36,815 nucleotides of DNA, from positions 1-36,815 of the forward strand of contig CANQOG010000010.1 of NCBI GenBank assembly GCA_947625415.1, read 5' to 3'. Every line of letters starts with the position of its first letter. Positions within the stretch are counted from its first letter, which is position 1. The notes under the pieces are model-generated. The model was not told the DNA's origin. It ran no database searches and saw nothing but the letters and a program-made list of their open reading frames with translations. Shown piece by piece: positions 1-9,675 of this stretch. The position numbers and the translations under genes were made by a program. This DNA is from an uncultured Clostridia bacterium. Lineage in GTDB: Bacteria > Bacillota > Clostridia > TANB77 > CAG-508.

Positions 1-804
1 GAATTAGTAAATTTTGATTATAATGATGAAAGTGGATTAACACCGACATCATTTAATTTTGATGGAGTAAATGATTATATAAAAGTACCATATGATGATA
101 GTCTAATGTATCATGTAGACGGAACAAAGTATATGGGAACAGATGAAGAAACAGGAGAAGAAAAACAATTAACTAAAAAAGAAGTATTTGCTAGAAATGG
201 ATTTACATTTGAATTTTATGGGATTTTTGAAAAAGGTAAGAGCTATAATAATGGTAAGGAGATCAGTGCTACTTTTGATGGAATTTTAGGGTATTGGAAT
301 GGGCTTGAGAATAAACAGGCTGATATGAGATTTGGGTTCATGAATTCGGGGGCGTCAATCTTTTGGAATGCGGGTTATAACACGACGGCAGTTTCGGATT
401 ATAGTTCGTCTCCTGATGTCTGGAACCAAATGATTGATGTTGGCTTTAGCTTATATGATGGTAAACCGCATTATTTAAGTGTTTCGGTAGATGTTTCTGA
501 AAAATATAAAAAGGATGGAAATGGAGAGCATTTTAAACATACTGTATATTTAGACGGGAAAAATATAGCAGATGGCGGTTTTAACGTATTAACATGGGAA
601 TATTTTTGCAATGGCAGATTAAAAGATTTGAATTGTTTCTGTATAGGCAGGAGCTCGATGAATTGGGATGGTGCTTGGAATTATACGAAAATGTTTATTT
701 ATGCTATGCGAATATATAATAAGTCTTTGTCTGAAGAAGAATTGATGGATAATTATGTTACTTCTGTTATTTTTCATCAGTTCTTAGTAAAACTATATAC
801 ATAG
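1..804 (+). CDS. LamG-like surface protein, 5'-partial
   Basis: The reading frame is open from the first base, so the true start lies outside the window; 267 residues are visible. The segment FDGVNDYIKVP (visible residues 20-30) and the C-terminal YAMRIYNKSLSEEELMDNY are typical of concanavalin A-like/LamG beta-sandwich domains, which often bind glycans or act in adhesion. About the first 80 codons are A-rich, while the remainder uses more G and T, which hints at a mosaic gene. The following gene has the same fold type and the same change in composition. No CGG site occurs here; the CGG trinucleotides all straddle codons. The LamG assignment is by eye from motif pattern and the ligand is unknown. 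Confidence 0.7.
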   Translation, partial: ELVNFDYNDESGLTPTSFNFDGVNDYIKVPYDDSLMYHVDGTKYMGTDEETGEEKQLTKKEVFARNGFTFEFYGIFEKGKSYNNGKEISATFDGILGYWNGLENKQADMRFGFMNSGASIFWNAGYNTTAVSDYSSSPDVWNQMIDVGFSLYDGKPHYLSVSVDVSEKYKKDGNGEHFKHTVYLDGKNIADGGFNVLTWEYFCNGRLKDLNCFCIGRSSMNWDGAWNYTKMFIYAMRIYNKSLSEEELMDNYVTSVIFHQFLVKLYT

Positions 805-911
805 AATTTAAAAATTTTGATTTTATTAAAAAAAGTTCTTCTTACAAGATTGCATATATTAAATAGCAAATTTTATTTTTTTAATATAAATTTTAATCAT
901 AAAATAAAAAA

Positions 912-2393
912 GTCACGGTCATTGTCCTACTAATTTTAGCTGGAGTCTCACTAAATGCAATTATAGGAGAGAATGGAATAGTAAGTAAAGCGTTAGATGC
1001 AAGATTATTAAGTCAGTATTCAACATATAAAGAAGAATTAGAAATTCATTTAAATGAAGAAATAAATGTTTCAGGAGAAAAAATGAAAGAATATATGTCA
1101 TCAATGAAAATGGAGGATATGAATAATTTTGTAGTATTGAATGGAAAATTATACTTTATAGGAACTGATGAATATGAAAGAAAGATAGCAGAAGAAGCAG
1201 GAATAAATACGACGTTAGGAGGAAAAGAAGCATTACCAGAAGATATAATACAAATAGTAGGAGAGATATTGCCAAAGAAAGATGAAGTAAAATTACCAGA
1301 AAATGACAAAGATGAAACACCAGAAGAATTACCAGGAAAAAGACTATATACTAAAAATACAGAAAATGATACAAAATGGGATATGGTGATGGACTATAAT
1401 GAAAGTAGTGAAGAAACGGGAAGATGGGGAAGTGGATATTATTTATTGACAAAAGGAGAATATGAAATAGATGGAAAAACAATAACATTAAAAAAGGACT
1501 ATATAATAGATTATAGAAATAATGAATTAATGGGATTGAGTGAGAGATATATGGAATGGAATATAGAAGCAACACTTGCGGTGTCTAAGGGTTTAATACT
1601 GAATATTGATCCTACAACTTTTGAGGAATTTGTTGATGCTGAAGGAGATTTGAAAGCTAATGAATTGCGTGAAAAATTTGATGTCGAAATTTTTGGAGAC
1701 ATTACTTATGATGCGGATATTAAAGCGTTATTATTTAACAAGTCTATTGAAAATAAATTAGGAGAAGGGGGATACTTGAAATTAGCTCGGAAAAGATGTT
1801 AGTAACAAGTTAGGGTTTACATTTGAATTATATGCAAATTTAGACAGGTTGTACTATCATAATGGAAAGAATGGAGCTGGTTACATGGCTCAGGGACTTT
1901 TTTGTCGATTGATATCACTTGAAGGAAATTATGATTATGGATTAAAGTTCGGTTTGAATAATTCAGGCTGGATAGGCAGGTCTTGGCCAAACGGATGCCA
2001 AATACATGGTAAAGGGACTCTTAAAACGGATAATTTACGGAATTTATGTTAGAAACAGAGATTTTGGGTTTGATGTTAGTGAAGATTTTTATCTAACAAT
2101 GGTTTATGATAGAAGTGATGTTGAAAGTGATATGGATACTTTTTATTACTATGTTAATGGTGGACTTCTTCGGATTTACGACCTGTGATAAAATTGCGTA
2201 TAATCAAGGTCTAGAAGTTTGGGATGTACCAAATGCAAATTTTTATGTTGGTGTTTGCCCAATTAATTCCATGGGTAGTTTGTATTATATGCAGGGGGCG
2301 GTTTATACTGCGCGATTGTATGATACAGCATTGACTGGTGAAGATGTCCAGAAAAACCGTGAGATGACTTTAAAATACCGTTCTTCATTTTAA
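912..2393 (+). pseudogene. LamG surface protein with pilin-like leader, 5'-truncated, three CGG sites
   Basis: Translation from 912 gives a hydrophobic leader ending LLILAGVSLNAIIGENGIVS, a pilin-like N-terminal segment common in gut Clostridia surface proteins. It is cut short: an in-frame TAA lies at 900 and no ATG, GTG or TTG occurs before 1083. The ATG at 1083 has an AGGAG at 1073-1077 but would lose the leader. A linker with acidic and proline residues (LPENDKDETPEELPG) follows, then a LamG-like domain. The domain is readable only by skipping the C of CGG at 1788, 2038 and 2171. The frames then join exactly (A-G-K-D, N-L-G-I-Y, L-L-G-F-T) and run to the stop at 2391-2393. Composition changes near 1570. 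It is probably a silent or recombining cassette; a start upstream through rearrangement is possible. Confidence 0.55.
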
Positions 2394-2505
2394 ATGTTTT
2401 ACGAATGAAATAAAAATGTAATATAAAAATTATAGTATTTTGTGGAAATAAGTGGTAAAATTTAATAGAAAGATGACGAATAATAGTAGAAACGGAGATA
2501 ATTTT

Positions 2506-3024
2506 ATGGGAATTTTATCAATTGAAAATCTTAAAAATTTAGCGGAACAAGGAGATAATGATGCTGCTTATGAGCTTGGATTAAGATATTACAGAGGTAT
2601 TGGTGTAGATGTTAATTATGAAAAAGCTAAAAACTATTTGGAAGTTGCTGATAAGAATGGAATAAATGGTGCATCATATTATCTTGGAGTTATTTATTAT
2701 AATGGAAAAGGAACTCCTACAAACCATGTGAAAGCTAAAGAATATTTTGAAAAAGCTGAAGCAAACAATAATGTATTTTCTTCATATTATTTAGGAAAAT
2801 TATATTATTGGGGAGATGGTGTTGAGCAAAATTATGATAAAGCTAACGAATATAAAGCTAAAGTTTTATCAAAACCATTTTTCTCAAACCAAGATACAGA
2901 CATAAAGAATTTCTATAGTTTTACTGATTTTGAAGGCGCAAGTCGTACTTATGCAACAAATCTTCAAAAGAAGGTACAAAATGAGTTTGCTAATCTTTTT
3001 GGAAATGAACAAAAAAATATTTAA
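2506..3024 (+). CDS. Sel1-like repeat protein
   Basis: The 172-residue product contains tandem Sel1-type TPR repeats (DNDAAYELGLRYYRGIGV, NGASYYLGVIYYNGKGT, FSSYYLGKLYYWGDGV), helical pairs that usually mediate protein-protein contacts. No signal peptide or membrane segment is visible, so it is probably cytoplasmic. I chose the ATG at 2506 because a GGAG lies just upstream at 2494-2497. An in-frame GTG at 2452 and ATG at 2473 lack comparable sites. The C-terminal part (about 120-172) lacks repeats and may be a small helical tail. It stands alone between the LamG genes and the converging germination operon. Its partner cannot be deduced. Confidence 0.8.
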   Translation: MGILSIENLKNLAEQGDNDAAYELGLRYYRGIGVDVNYEKAKNYLEVADKNGINGASYYLGVIYYNGKGTPTNHVKAKEYFEKAEANNNVFSSYYLGKLYYWGDGVEQNYDKANEYKAKVLSKPFFSNQDTDIKNFYSFTDFEGASRTYATNLQKKVQNEFANLFGNEQKNI

Positions 3025-3063
3025 TTAGTATTTAAAAAGCAATAAAATTAATGGAAATATTAG

Positions 3064-3115
3064 CCCGCATGAATGTTAAGAAAAATATTGATATTCCTGC
3101 GGGTTTATTTTTGTT
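3064..3115 (+). terminator. Probable terminator after the Sel1 gene
   Basis: CCCGCA at 3064-3069 pairs with TGCGGG at 3098-3103, with an inner GAAT/ATTC pairing, and is followed by a T-rich run to about 3115. It lies between converging genes and may serve the Sel1 gene. The loop is long, so this is only moderately supported. Confidence 0.5.
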
Positions 3116-3225
3116 TACTTCTATCTCGTATTTTCCGTATTTTAAACTTCGCCAAAAAACGTATATTAAAACAATTATATAAATAAATTTCATTGTAATC
3201 ACTCCAGTCATATATTCTAATATTT

Positions 3226-4377
3226 TTATTCTTGTGAGAACATTCCTAAACTCTCAATTTCTCCATTGACTTCTATTTCAAAATATGAGTCTTTATAAAT
3301 TTCATCCCAATGAATTTTCTCAAATTCATCTAAAGTCAAGTATTCTTGAAGCATTTTGTTTTTAAAATTGCAAATATCGACATTATATTTATGTGATATC
3401 TTATACAAAAAGCTTGTTATCATTTCTTGAATATATGAATTTATGGAATTTTCTAATAATTTATCTCCTTTTTCAGAGGCTGTATCAATTTCATAAGTTG
3501 AGCTTAAAACATCATATTCAAGAGAAAAAGTAATTTTAATAAAAGGATAACTATTTATTAGATTACAGTCTATTTTAGGCTCTTTAACTTGTTTTATTAG
3601 AACATCAATAAGCTTGTCTGAATTTTTAGGATTTGCTACTGAAATTGTCGCTCCTTCAAGTCTGTCTGTTATTAGTGAAAAAGAAATAGAATCTAAAGCA
3701 GATAGATTTCCAATAAATTTATCTTTGTTGAATATAGCAATTCCAGTATTTTGAAATATCTCATCAGAAACAGTTGCAAATGTTGCAATATTTGAGCTTT
3801 CTTCAAAATTTAAGCAGTAGAAAAATTCGCTAAGTTCAGGTACTATTGAATATCCTGTATATCTTGCAGAAGTTTTTAAAAATTCATAAAATCTAGCTGA
3901 AAAGTTTTCACTAGAATCAGAGATTTTTTCTAAAGCATCTAATGCAGTTGTTGAAGAAATTATTATATTACAAGTTGGTCTTATTTCAGTATTATTTCCT
4001 AAAGCATTTATATATTCTTTTACTCCACTACTAGCAAGTTCTTGAGACATGATAATTGCAGAGCAATGAGAAACATTTATTTTTCTACTTAAAAAATTAT
4101 TTAAAATACTAATTCCTGAATCTATTGAATTGCATGGAACAGAATAGATATTTGAAGAATTAGACTGAGAAGAGCCACCATCTGAATCTTGACTTCCAGA
4201 AGAATTTGAAGCTATTTGAACGCTTAAATTTATTTTTGTATCTTCTCCTTTATCAATTCCAATGGCCATTACATAATAATAATTTTCTAAGTTTTCTTCA
4301 GAATTTGTACAACCTGTTAGCAAAAAGATTAAAATAAATGATAATACAAGAAAAATTCTATTTCGTAATTTTTGCAT
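3226..4377 (-). CDS. gerAC: Spore germination protein, GerC-type lipoprotein
   Basis: This is a 383-residue Ger(x)C-family lipoprotein, the third subunit of a germinant receptor of the spore inner membrane. The N-terminus shows a basic start, a hydrophobic stretch and a lipobox LTGC with Cys23, followed by the family-typical YYYVMAIGIDKGED. A Ser/Gly-rich linker lies near residues 57-75, and the C-terminal part matches the usual GerC domain. Its start overlaps the end of the GerB-type gene by 20 bases, so the two are probably translationally coupled. No CGG site occurs. The A-B-C order and minus-strand operon match standard gerA-type tricistrons. The germinant is unknown, so the gerA letter is a family label only. 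Confidence 0.88.
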   Translation of the reverse strand: MQKLRNRIFLVLSFILIFLLTGCTNSEENLENYYYVMAIGIDKGEDTKINLSVQIASNSSGSQDSDGGSSQSNSSNIYSVPCNSIDSGISILNNFLSRKINVSHCSAIIMSQELASSGVKEYINALGNNTEIRPTCNIIISSTTALDALEKISDSSENFSARFYEFLKTSARYTGYSIVPELSEFFYCLNFEESSNIATFATVSDEIFQNTGIAIFNKDKFIGNLSALDSISFSLITDRLEGATISVANPKNSDKLIDVLIKQVKEPKIDCNLINSYPFIKITFSLEYDVLSSTYEIDTASEKGDKLLENSINSYIQEMITSFLYKISHKYNVDICNFKNKMLQEYLTLDEFEKIHWDEIYKDSYFEIEVNGEIESLGMFSQE

Positions 4378-5479
4378 TTTTTAATCCTTTCTTTTTATTT
4401 TTTAAATATCCCAAGATAAGAATTATAAAAGAAATTCCAAACGTTAGAATAATTGAGAAATACTTAAAAATTGTATTTTCTAAAAATTCAATTTGAATGA
4501 TTTTATCAACTAAAAGCACTCCACCTAAAATGATTGAAATAACTGGAAATGAAAGATTTGTTTTATCTTCATATTTGAAAAGTTTATTTAAAATATATGT
4601 TATAGAATCTATTAAAAATGAAATATAATTAAGTATAGCAAAGCTCCAAATAAATATAAATATGCTATCAGTTTGTGAAAGAAAAGAGCTTATTTGAATT
4701 CTTCTAGTTACTAAAAGAATTGTACTCATAGTATTTATTTTTGTAATTGAATGTGTTATTGAAACTGGATAATATAATAGTATTGAAATTGTTGAAATTA
4801 ATAGTAATCCTAAGTTTATTCCAAAAGAGGAAAATACAGCTTTTTTAAAATCATTTTTCTTTGAAAGTTGTGGCATTAAAAAGAAGTACATTAATATAAA
4901 ATTAAATATAAAAATATTAGCAAGTCCAGTTTGAAAAGTTGTTTTATAATTGTAGCCAAAAATTGGAATAAGATTATTACTGTTTAAATTTCCATTATCA
5001 CCAAAAAACAAGCTAAAAATAGATAGTACTAAAATTCCAAATAAAATTGTAGATACTTTTTTTATTGAATAAAATCCTTTGCGACTTGCAATTAAAATAG
5101 TAATTAAGAAAATTAATAAAATATAAAGTGAATGTGTATTTTGGAAAAATATATTTCTTATTAAAAATAAAAAATTTAAAATAGCAGATATTGCAGTAAT
5201 AAAAAGAAATATTATAAAAATTATTGCTACTATAAATTTTAAGAAATTTCCTCCAACTATTTCTGAAATATCGATAATGTCATGGTTTGAAAAATTTTTG
5301 AAGATATTAGAAATAATTATACAAAATATTAATGAAATAATGGCTAAAAATAATAGATTTATTATAGTTCCAGTTCCTGTTAAATCAACTAAATATTCAG
5401 GAAAGTCTAAAACTATTTGCGCTATCGTTATTATTGTGATTAATGAAATTGCTTCGAAAAGATTAAGTTTATTCTTCAT
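4358..5479 (-). CDS. gerAB: Spore germination protein, GerB-type permease
   Basis: The 373-residue product is almost entirely hydrophobic, with about ten membrane helices, and belongs to the GerB branch of the amino acid-polyamine-organocation superfamily. In gerA-type receptors this subunit binds the germinant in the spore inner membrane. The ATG at 5479 has a GGAGG just upstream, inside the end of the GerA-type gene, and the two genes overlap by 11 bases. The lysine-rich tail (YLKNKKKGLKNAKITK) is likely cytoplasmic. No CGG site occurs. The family call rests on hydropathy, length and operon position rather than a search. Confidence 0.88.
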   Translation of the reverse strand: MKNKLNLFEAISLITIITIAQIVLDFPEYLVDLTGTGTIINLLFLAIISLIFCIIISNIFKNFSNHDIIDISEIVGGNFLKFIVAIIFIIFLFITAISAILNFLFLIRNIFFQNTHSLYILLIFLITILIASRKGFYSIKKVSTILFGILVLSIFSLFFGDNGNLNSNNLIPIFGYNYKTTFQTGLANIFIFNFILMYFFLMPQLSKKNDFKKAVFSSFGINLGLLLISTISILLYYPVSITHSITKINTMSTILLVTRRIQISSFLSQTDSIFIFIWSFAILNYISFLIDSITYILNKLFKYEDKTNLSFPVISIILGGVLLVDKIIQIEFLENTIFKYFSIILTFGISFIILILGYLKNKKKGLKNAKITK

Positions 5480-7005
5480 TTTTCCTCCACTTCATAGAAA
5501 TTTTAGGCTCTTTTTTAGGTCTTTTTGTTTTTAAAATATTATTTCTTTCTTCATTTTTCCAGATAGGTTTAGATAAATAATTTTTAAATGAGTTGTAAGC
5601 CAAGAATGGAACTCCAAATGAATCATAAGAAAATAGTAAGATTAGATGAGTAAAAATTCCACAGGCAATTCCAAAAAGTCCAAATAAATATCCTAAAATG
5701 ATATACATAATTCTAAAAATTCTAGTTGAAAATGAAAATGAATAATCTGGTAAAGAAAATTCTGAAATAGCTGTTATTGATATAATTATAACTAAAATAG
5801 GACTCACGATATTAGCTGAAACTGCAGCTTCTCCTAAAATTAATGCTCCTACTATTCCGAATAGTTTGACCAAAAGCTGATGGAACCCTAACTCCAGCTT
5901 CTCTAATTAATTCAAAAGAAAGCTCCATTAAAAATACTTCTAAAATAATAGGAAAAGGAATTTTTTCCCTAGCGCTACTTATTGCAAGCAAAAGTTCAGT
6001 CGGTAGAAATTCATCATGAAAAGTAGTAACAGATATATATATTCCAGGTAGTAAAATCGCTAGAAAATAAGCTATTGCTCTAATAATTTTTAAAAAATTT
6101 GCAAAAATATTATTTAAATTAGAATCTTCTGGTGATATTAAGAAATCTAGCATAAATGCCGGAACTATTAGAGCAAATGGAGAGCCGTCAACTAGAATTG
6201 CTACTCTTCCAGCTAAAATAAGGCTACTTGTTTTATCAGGTCTTTCTGTTGCAATAAGTTCTGGATAGAGATTTTGAAAGTTATCTTTAATTAAATTTTC
6301 AACTTCTCCAGAAGACGTAATACTATCTATTTTTAAATTGTTTAGCCTAAATTTAACTTTTGAAACTAAATCATCATTTGCTATATTTTTCATATAACAG
6401 ATTGAAATGTTAGTTTTAGTAATTTCGCCAATATTGGTATTTTCAATAATTAAATTTTCATTATTAATTATTTTTCTAATTTGAGCAGTATTTGTTCTAA
6501 GATTTTCAATAAATGAGGCTTGTGGTCCCCTTACAACTGATTCTGCTTGAGGAACTGTTATAGACCTTAATTGAAATTTTCTTGTTTCCATACAAATAGC
6601 AACATCAAGCGTATCAACGAAAAGAACAGCATAACCAGAATTAATTTTTTTAAAGCATTCGGAAAATTCTTTTGAAATTTCAACAACATTTTGAGAAATA
6701 AGCTTGTTGACCAAAAACTCTTGAAGATTAAATTTTTGAACATTATTAATTTTCATCTGTTTTGAAGGTGCCATTCTTATTGAATTTTTTAGCATAAGAG
6801 GTGTTAAAATATTATCATTTATAGATTTTGTATCAGTAATTCCATCAATAAAAATAAGAAGTGCTTTAAAAGTCTTGCTAGATACTGAAATATCAAATTC
6901 ACGTGTATTTATATCACTATTTATTAATAAATTGTATTTAACTTTTAGATATTCAAAGTTTTTATCAAAGCTGTCAAATATTTTTATGTTATCTTTAGAA
7001 TCCAT
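5469..7005 (-). CDS. gerAA: Spore germination protein, GerA-type subunit, one CGG site
   Basis: The joined product is about 511 residues. It has the soluble N-terminal domain, GerA-family signatures such as VPQAESVVRGPQASF and LILAGRVAILVDGSPFALI, and C-terminal membrane helices. The frame breaks at the CGG at 5859-5857: AFGQTI is followed by CGGA, and skipping the C restores GIVGALILGEAAVSANIVSP, the conserved GerA segment. The second part has no start of its own and is in a different frame, so without the shift the last four membrane segments would be lost. The start at 7005 follows an AAAGGA. It is first in the operon and preceded by a sigma-G-like promoter. Its role is the large scaffold subunit of the germinant receptor. 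Confidence 0.9.
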
Positions 7006-7035
7006 TTGAAAATCCTTTCGATTGTTTGTTAAAAT

Positions 7036-7065
7036 TATTATGTATAAAAATTTGGAAAATATGCG
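7036..7065 (-). promoter_or_regulatory. Sigma-G-like promoter of the gerA operon
   Basis: On the minus strand, CGCATA (7065-7060) and CATAATA (7042-7036) are separated by 17 bases. They match the forespore sigma-G consensus TGMATA and CATNNTA at 5 of 6 and at all specified positions. It lies 31 bases upstream of the gerA-type start. Germination receptors are known sigma-G targets, so the location fits. Confidence 0.6.
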
Positions 7066-7108
7066 AAATATTGTAATAAAAATGTAATATGAAAAATGTT
7101 GAATTTTT

Positions 7109-7138
7109 TTGAAAATTTAGTTACAATTATGTTATAAA
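7109..7138 (+). promoter_or_regulatory. Possible promoter for the small membrane protein
   Basis: TTGAAA (7109-7114) and TATAAA (7133-7138) are separated by 18 bases and lie 22 bases before the ATG at 7160. They resemble a vegetative promoter. In such AT-rich DNA chance matches are frequent. Confidence 0.35.
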
Positions 7139-7159
7139 ATTAGAAAAAGAGGATTTGTT

Positions 7160-7474
7160 ATGAGAAGTAATAGAGGTGCAATAGCGTTATTTGCATTGCT
7201 TTCAATGATGTTTTTCTTGATTTTTGTTATGGTTGCATATAATAATGTTTCCCAAAAATCGAGAACGCAAGTTGATACAGAGGGAGTTTTAGTTAATTAT
7301 TATAGATCTATTCAAACGGCTGCAGAACGAGCAAGTTCATTAACTTCAACTGTAAAAGTTTCACAAAAGGCAAGTACACTTAAATCAAATAAAGATGTTC
7401 AAGATTATGTTGTTACTGGAAATGTAAACAAATTTGTTTACTCACATGGAAAGGTTTATAAAATTACAAATTAA
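7160..7474 (+). CDS. Small single-membrane-span protein, pilin-like architecture
   Basis: This is a 104-residue protein that I do not recognise. Residues about 7-29 (AIALFALLSMMFFLIFVMVAY) form one membrane helix after a short basic N-terminus (MRSNRG), and the rest is a polar, probably external domain of about 75 residues. The layout resembles small pseudopilins or ComG-like proteins, but the prepilin cleavage motif is not convincing. GAGG lies ahead of the ATG at 7160. It sits between the divergent gerA operon and spoIVA, so a sporulation role is conceivable but not shown. Confidence 0.65.
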   Translation: MRSNRGAIALFALLSMMFFLIFVMVAYNNVSQKSRTQVDTEGVLVNYYRSIQTAAERASSLTSTVKVSQKASTLKSNKDVQDYVVTGNVNKFVYSHGKVYKITN

Positions 7475-7552
7475 AAATTAAGTAATAAAAAAGTTTAACC
7501 CTAATATACATTAAATAAATGATGTACAAAATGTATAGGAGGGTTATTTTTT

Positions 7553-9035
7553 ATGGAAAATTTCGAGATATATCAGGATATCGCGGTAAGAACGGGTGGG
7601 GATATATACATTGGTGTTGTAGGACCTGTAAGAACTGGTAAATCTACATTCATAAAAAATTTTATGGAGTTATTAGTTTTACCAAATATTGAAAATGATT
7701 ACAAAAGAGAAAGAAGTGTTGATGAGCTTCCTCAAAGCGCAGGTGGAAGAACAATTATGACTACTGAGCCAAAATTTGTTCCAAATGAAGCTGTAAATAT
7801 TAGTCTTAATGGCAATATTAAATTAAAAACAAGACTTGTGGACTGTGTAGGATATTTAGTAAATGGAGCATTAGGTTCTATGGAGGAAGATGTTCCAAGA
7901 ATGGTAAAAACAGCGTGGTCACAAGAAGAAATGCCGTTTGAACAAGCTGCAGAAATAGGAACTAAAAAAGTAATTACAGAACATTCAACTGTTGGAATGG
8001 TAGTAACTACAGATGGAAGTATTACAGATATAGCAAGAGAAGATTATATTGTAGCAGAAGAGAGAGTTGTAAATGAGTTAAAAGAACTAAATAAACCTTT
8101 TATTATGATTTTAAATTCAAGAAATCCACGGTTCTTCAGAATGTCAAAATTTGGCTAAAAATTTAGAGAAAAAATACAAAACACAAGTAATTCCTATGAG
8201 TTGCGAAAATATGAATTTAGACGATTTAAATAATATTTTTGAGAGACTATTATATGAATTTAGTGTTGATAGAATTAATATAAATTTACCAAAATGGGTT
8301 AATGGTTTACCTTTACAAAATGAACTTAAATATAGTTTATTTACAACTGTTAGAGAAACTTTTAAAGACGTAAATAAAATTATTGATGTTAAAGAAAAAT
8401 ATAAATTTTTAATGGAAAATAATGAAAATGTTGAAAATATAAATATTGGTGAAATTGATTTAGGTAGTGGAGTTGTAAGAATTGATGTAGCTCTTAAAGA
8501 TAGTTTATTTTATGATGTTTTGAGTAATATGACTGGAACTGAAATTAAAAATGAAGAGGAGTTATTTAGTTCAATTATTGAATTTTCTAAAATAAAAAAA
8601 GAATATGATAAAATGGCTTATGCTCTTCATGAAGTTTATGAACGAGGTTATGGAATTGTAAATCCAGGAATTGATGATTTGATATTAGAAGAACCAGAAA
8701 TTGTAAAACAAGGAAGTAAGTATGGTGTAAAGCTTCGTGCAAAAGCGCCTTCAATTCACATGTTAAAAATTGATACAGAAACTGAAGTTTCTCCGATTGT
8801 TGGAAGTGAAAGACAATCAGAGGATTTGGTAAAATATTTACTTTCAGAGTTTGAGGAAAATCCAAAGAAAATTTGGGAGTCAAACATCTTTGGAAAAAGT
8901 TTGCATGAGCTTGTAAATGAAGGGCTTCAAAACAAGCTTGCAAGAATGCCAGAAGATGCGCAAGGTAAACTTCGTGATACAATTGAAAGAATTGTAAACG
9001 AAGGTAGTGGTGGATTAATTTGTATAATATTATAA
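7553..9035 (+). CDS. spoIVA: SpoIVA, spore coat morphogenetic ATPase, one CGG site
   Basis: SpoIVA hydrolyses ATP and polymerises on the forespore surface as the basement layer of the coat. The joined protein is 493 residues, close to the 492 of Bacillus subtilis. The Walker A motif GPVRTGKST spans residues 24-32, with Lys30 in its usual place, and the C-terminus GGLICIIL matches the conserved SpoIVA tail. The frame breaks at the CGG at 8129-8131: ILNSRNP is followed by CGGT, and skipping C restores GSSECQNLAKNLEKKY in frame. Without the shift the product would stop about nine codons later. AGGAGGG precedes the ATG with good spacing. I looked for a sigma-E promoter upstream and found no convincing match. 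Confidence 0.93.
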
Positions 9036-9054
9036 AAAATATTGAGAGGATGTT

Positions 9055-9102
9055 AAGAGTTTAAAATAAACTCTTGACATCTGTTAAAAATTTTGTTATT
9101 AT
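9055..9102 (+). promoter_or_regulatory. Hairpin overlapping a sigma-A-like promoter
   Basis: AAGAGTTT (9055-9062) and AAACTCTT (9068-9075) form an 8-base-pair hairpin with a 5-base loop. Its right arm runs into TTGACA (9074-9079), which is followed after 17 bases by TATTAT (9097-9102). This looks like a vegetative promoter for the two exported-protein genes. The hairpin may be an operator or a weak terminator for spoIVA. Confidence 0.5.
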
Positions 9103-9156
9103 AATTCATATTTTATAGGTATAATATTTTTATATTTTCTTTAAGCAAAATTAAAG

Positions 9157-9672
9157 ATGTTTAAATTCAATTTAGTTAAAATTTTTTTCATTATGGTAAT
9201 GTTACTTATAGTAATTGTAACAATTACTTTTAAATTCACATATTCTAAATTTATTCAAAGGCAGGAAACTAATAGTTTATCTAAGGTTGCAAAATTCGTT
9301 TTAGAAGTAAATAGTGAAAACGATGAAATTATTAAGGAAGAATTAGGAAAAGAGGAAGAGCTTGAATATAATTTTAGAGTTCAAAATTTTTCAGATAAAA
9401 TTTCAAGTGAAGTAAAGTCAAAATATAATATTATTTTAGAAGTGTCACAACAAGATGCTCCTTTAAAAATTGAGCTTTATAAAGTTAATAATGATAATGA
9501 AGAATTATTAGAGCTAGAAAATTATTCTACTAAAAATCCCGAAATTTTCGATATTTCTCGTGAATATCAAGATTATAAAGTTAAAGTAAGATTTGATGAA
9601 ACAAGAACAAGTGAGTTAAGTCAGGATTTTAACATTAAAATGAGAGTAAAAGATATTCAAGAGGAGGGATAG
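9157..9672 (+). CDS. Exported protein, TasA/camelysin-like pattern
   Basis: The product has 171 residues. A strong hydrophobic segment (about residues 8-26) is followed by FTYSKFIQRQETNSLSKVAK and KFVLEVNSEN. This resembles the start of SipW-dependent TasA/camelysin-type proteins, where the signal peptide is followed by a short beta domain. The rest is polar and charged with predicted beta character and no further membrane span. It ends three bases before the TTG start of the next gene, which it probably shares a transcript with. The family link is only a pattern resemblance; hypothetical exported or membrane-anchored protein is the safe name. Confidence 0.6.
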   Translation: MFKFNLVKIFFIMVMLLIVIVTITFKFTYSKFIQRQETNSLSKVAKFVLEVNSENDEIIKEELGKEEELEYNFRVQNFSDKISSEVKSKYNIILEVSQQDAPLKIELYKVNNDNEELLELENYSTKNPEIFDISREYQDYKVKVRFDETRTSELSQDFNIKMRVKDIQEEG

Positions 9673-9675
9673 ATT

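Noticed and set aside
916-919. CGGT near the start of the second LamG gene as another shift site
   Set aside because: In the frame of the leader this reads GTC ACG GTC, with CGG straddling codons. Shifting here leads to a wrong sequence.
1046-1309. Minus-strand open frames opposite the LamG gene, and similar ones opposite spoIVA, rlmB, addA, recG and spoVA
   Set aside because: They overlap well-supported genes, show no family motifs or ribosome binding sites and arise from biased codon use on the opposite strand.
7475-7552. Sigma-E promoter for spoIVA
   Set aside because: No -35/-10 pair with acceptable spacing to the sigma-E consensus could be found; only partial AT-rich matches.
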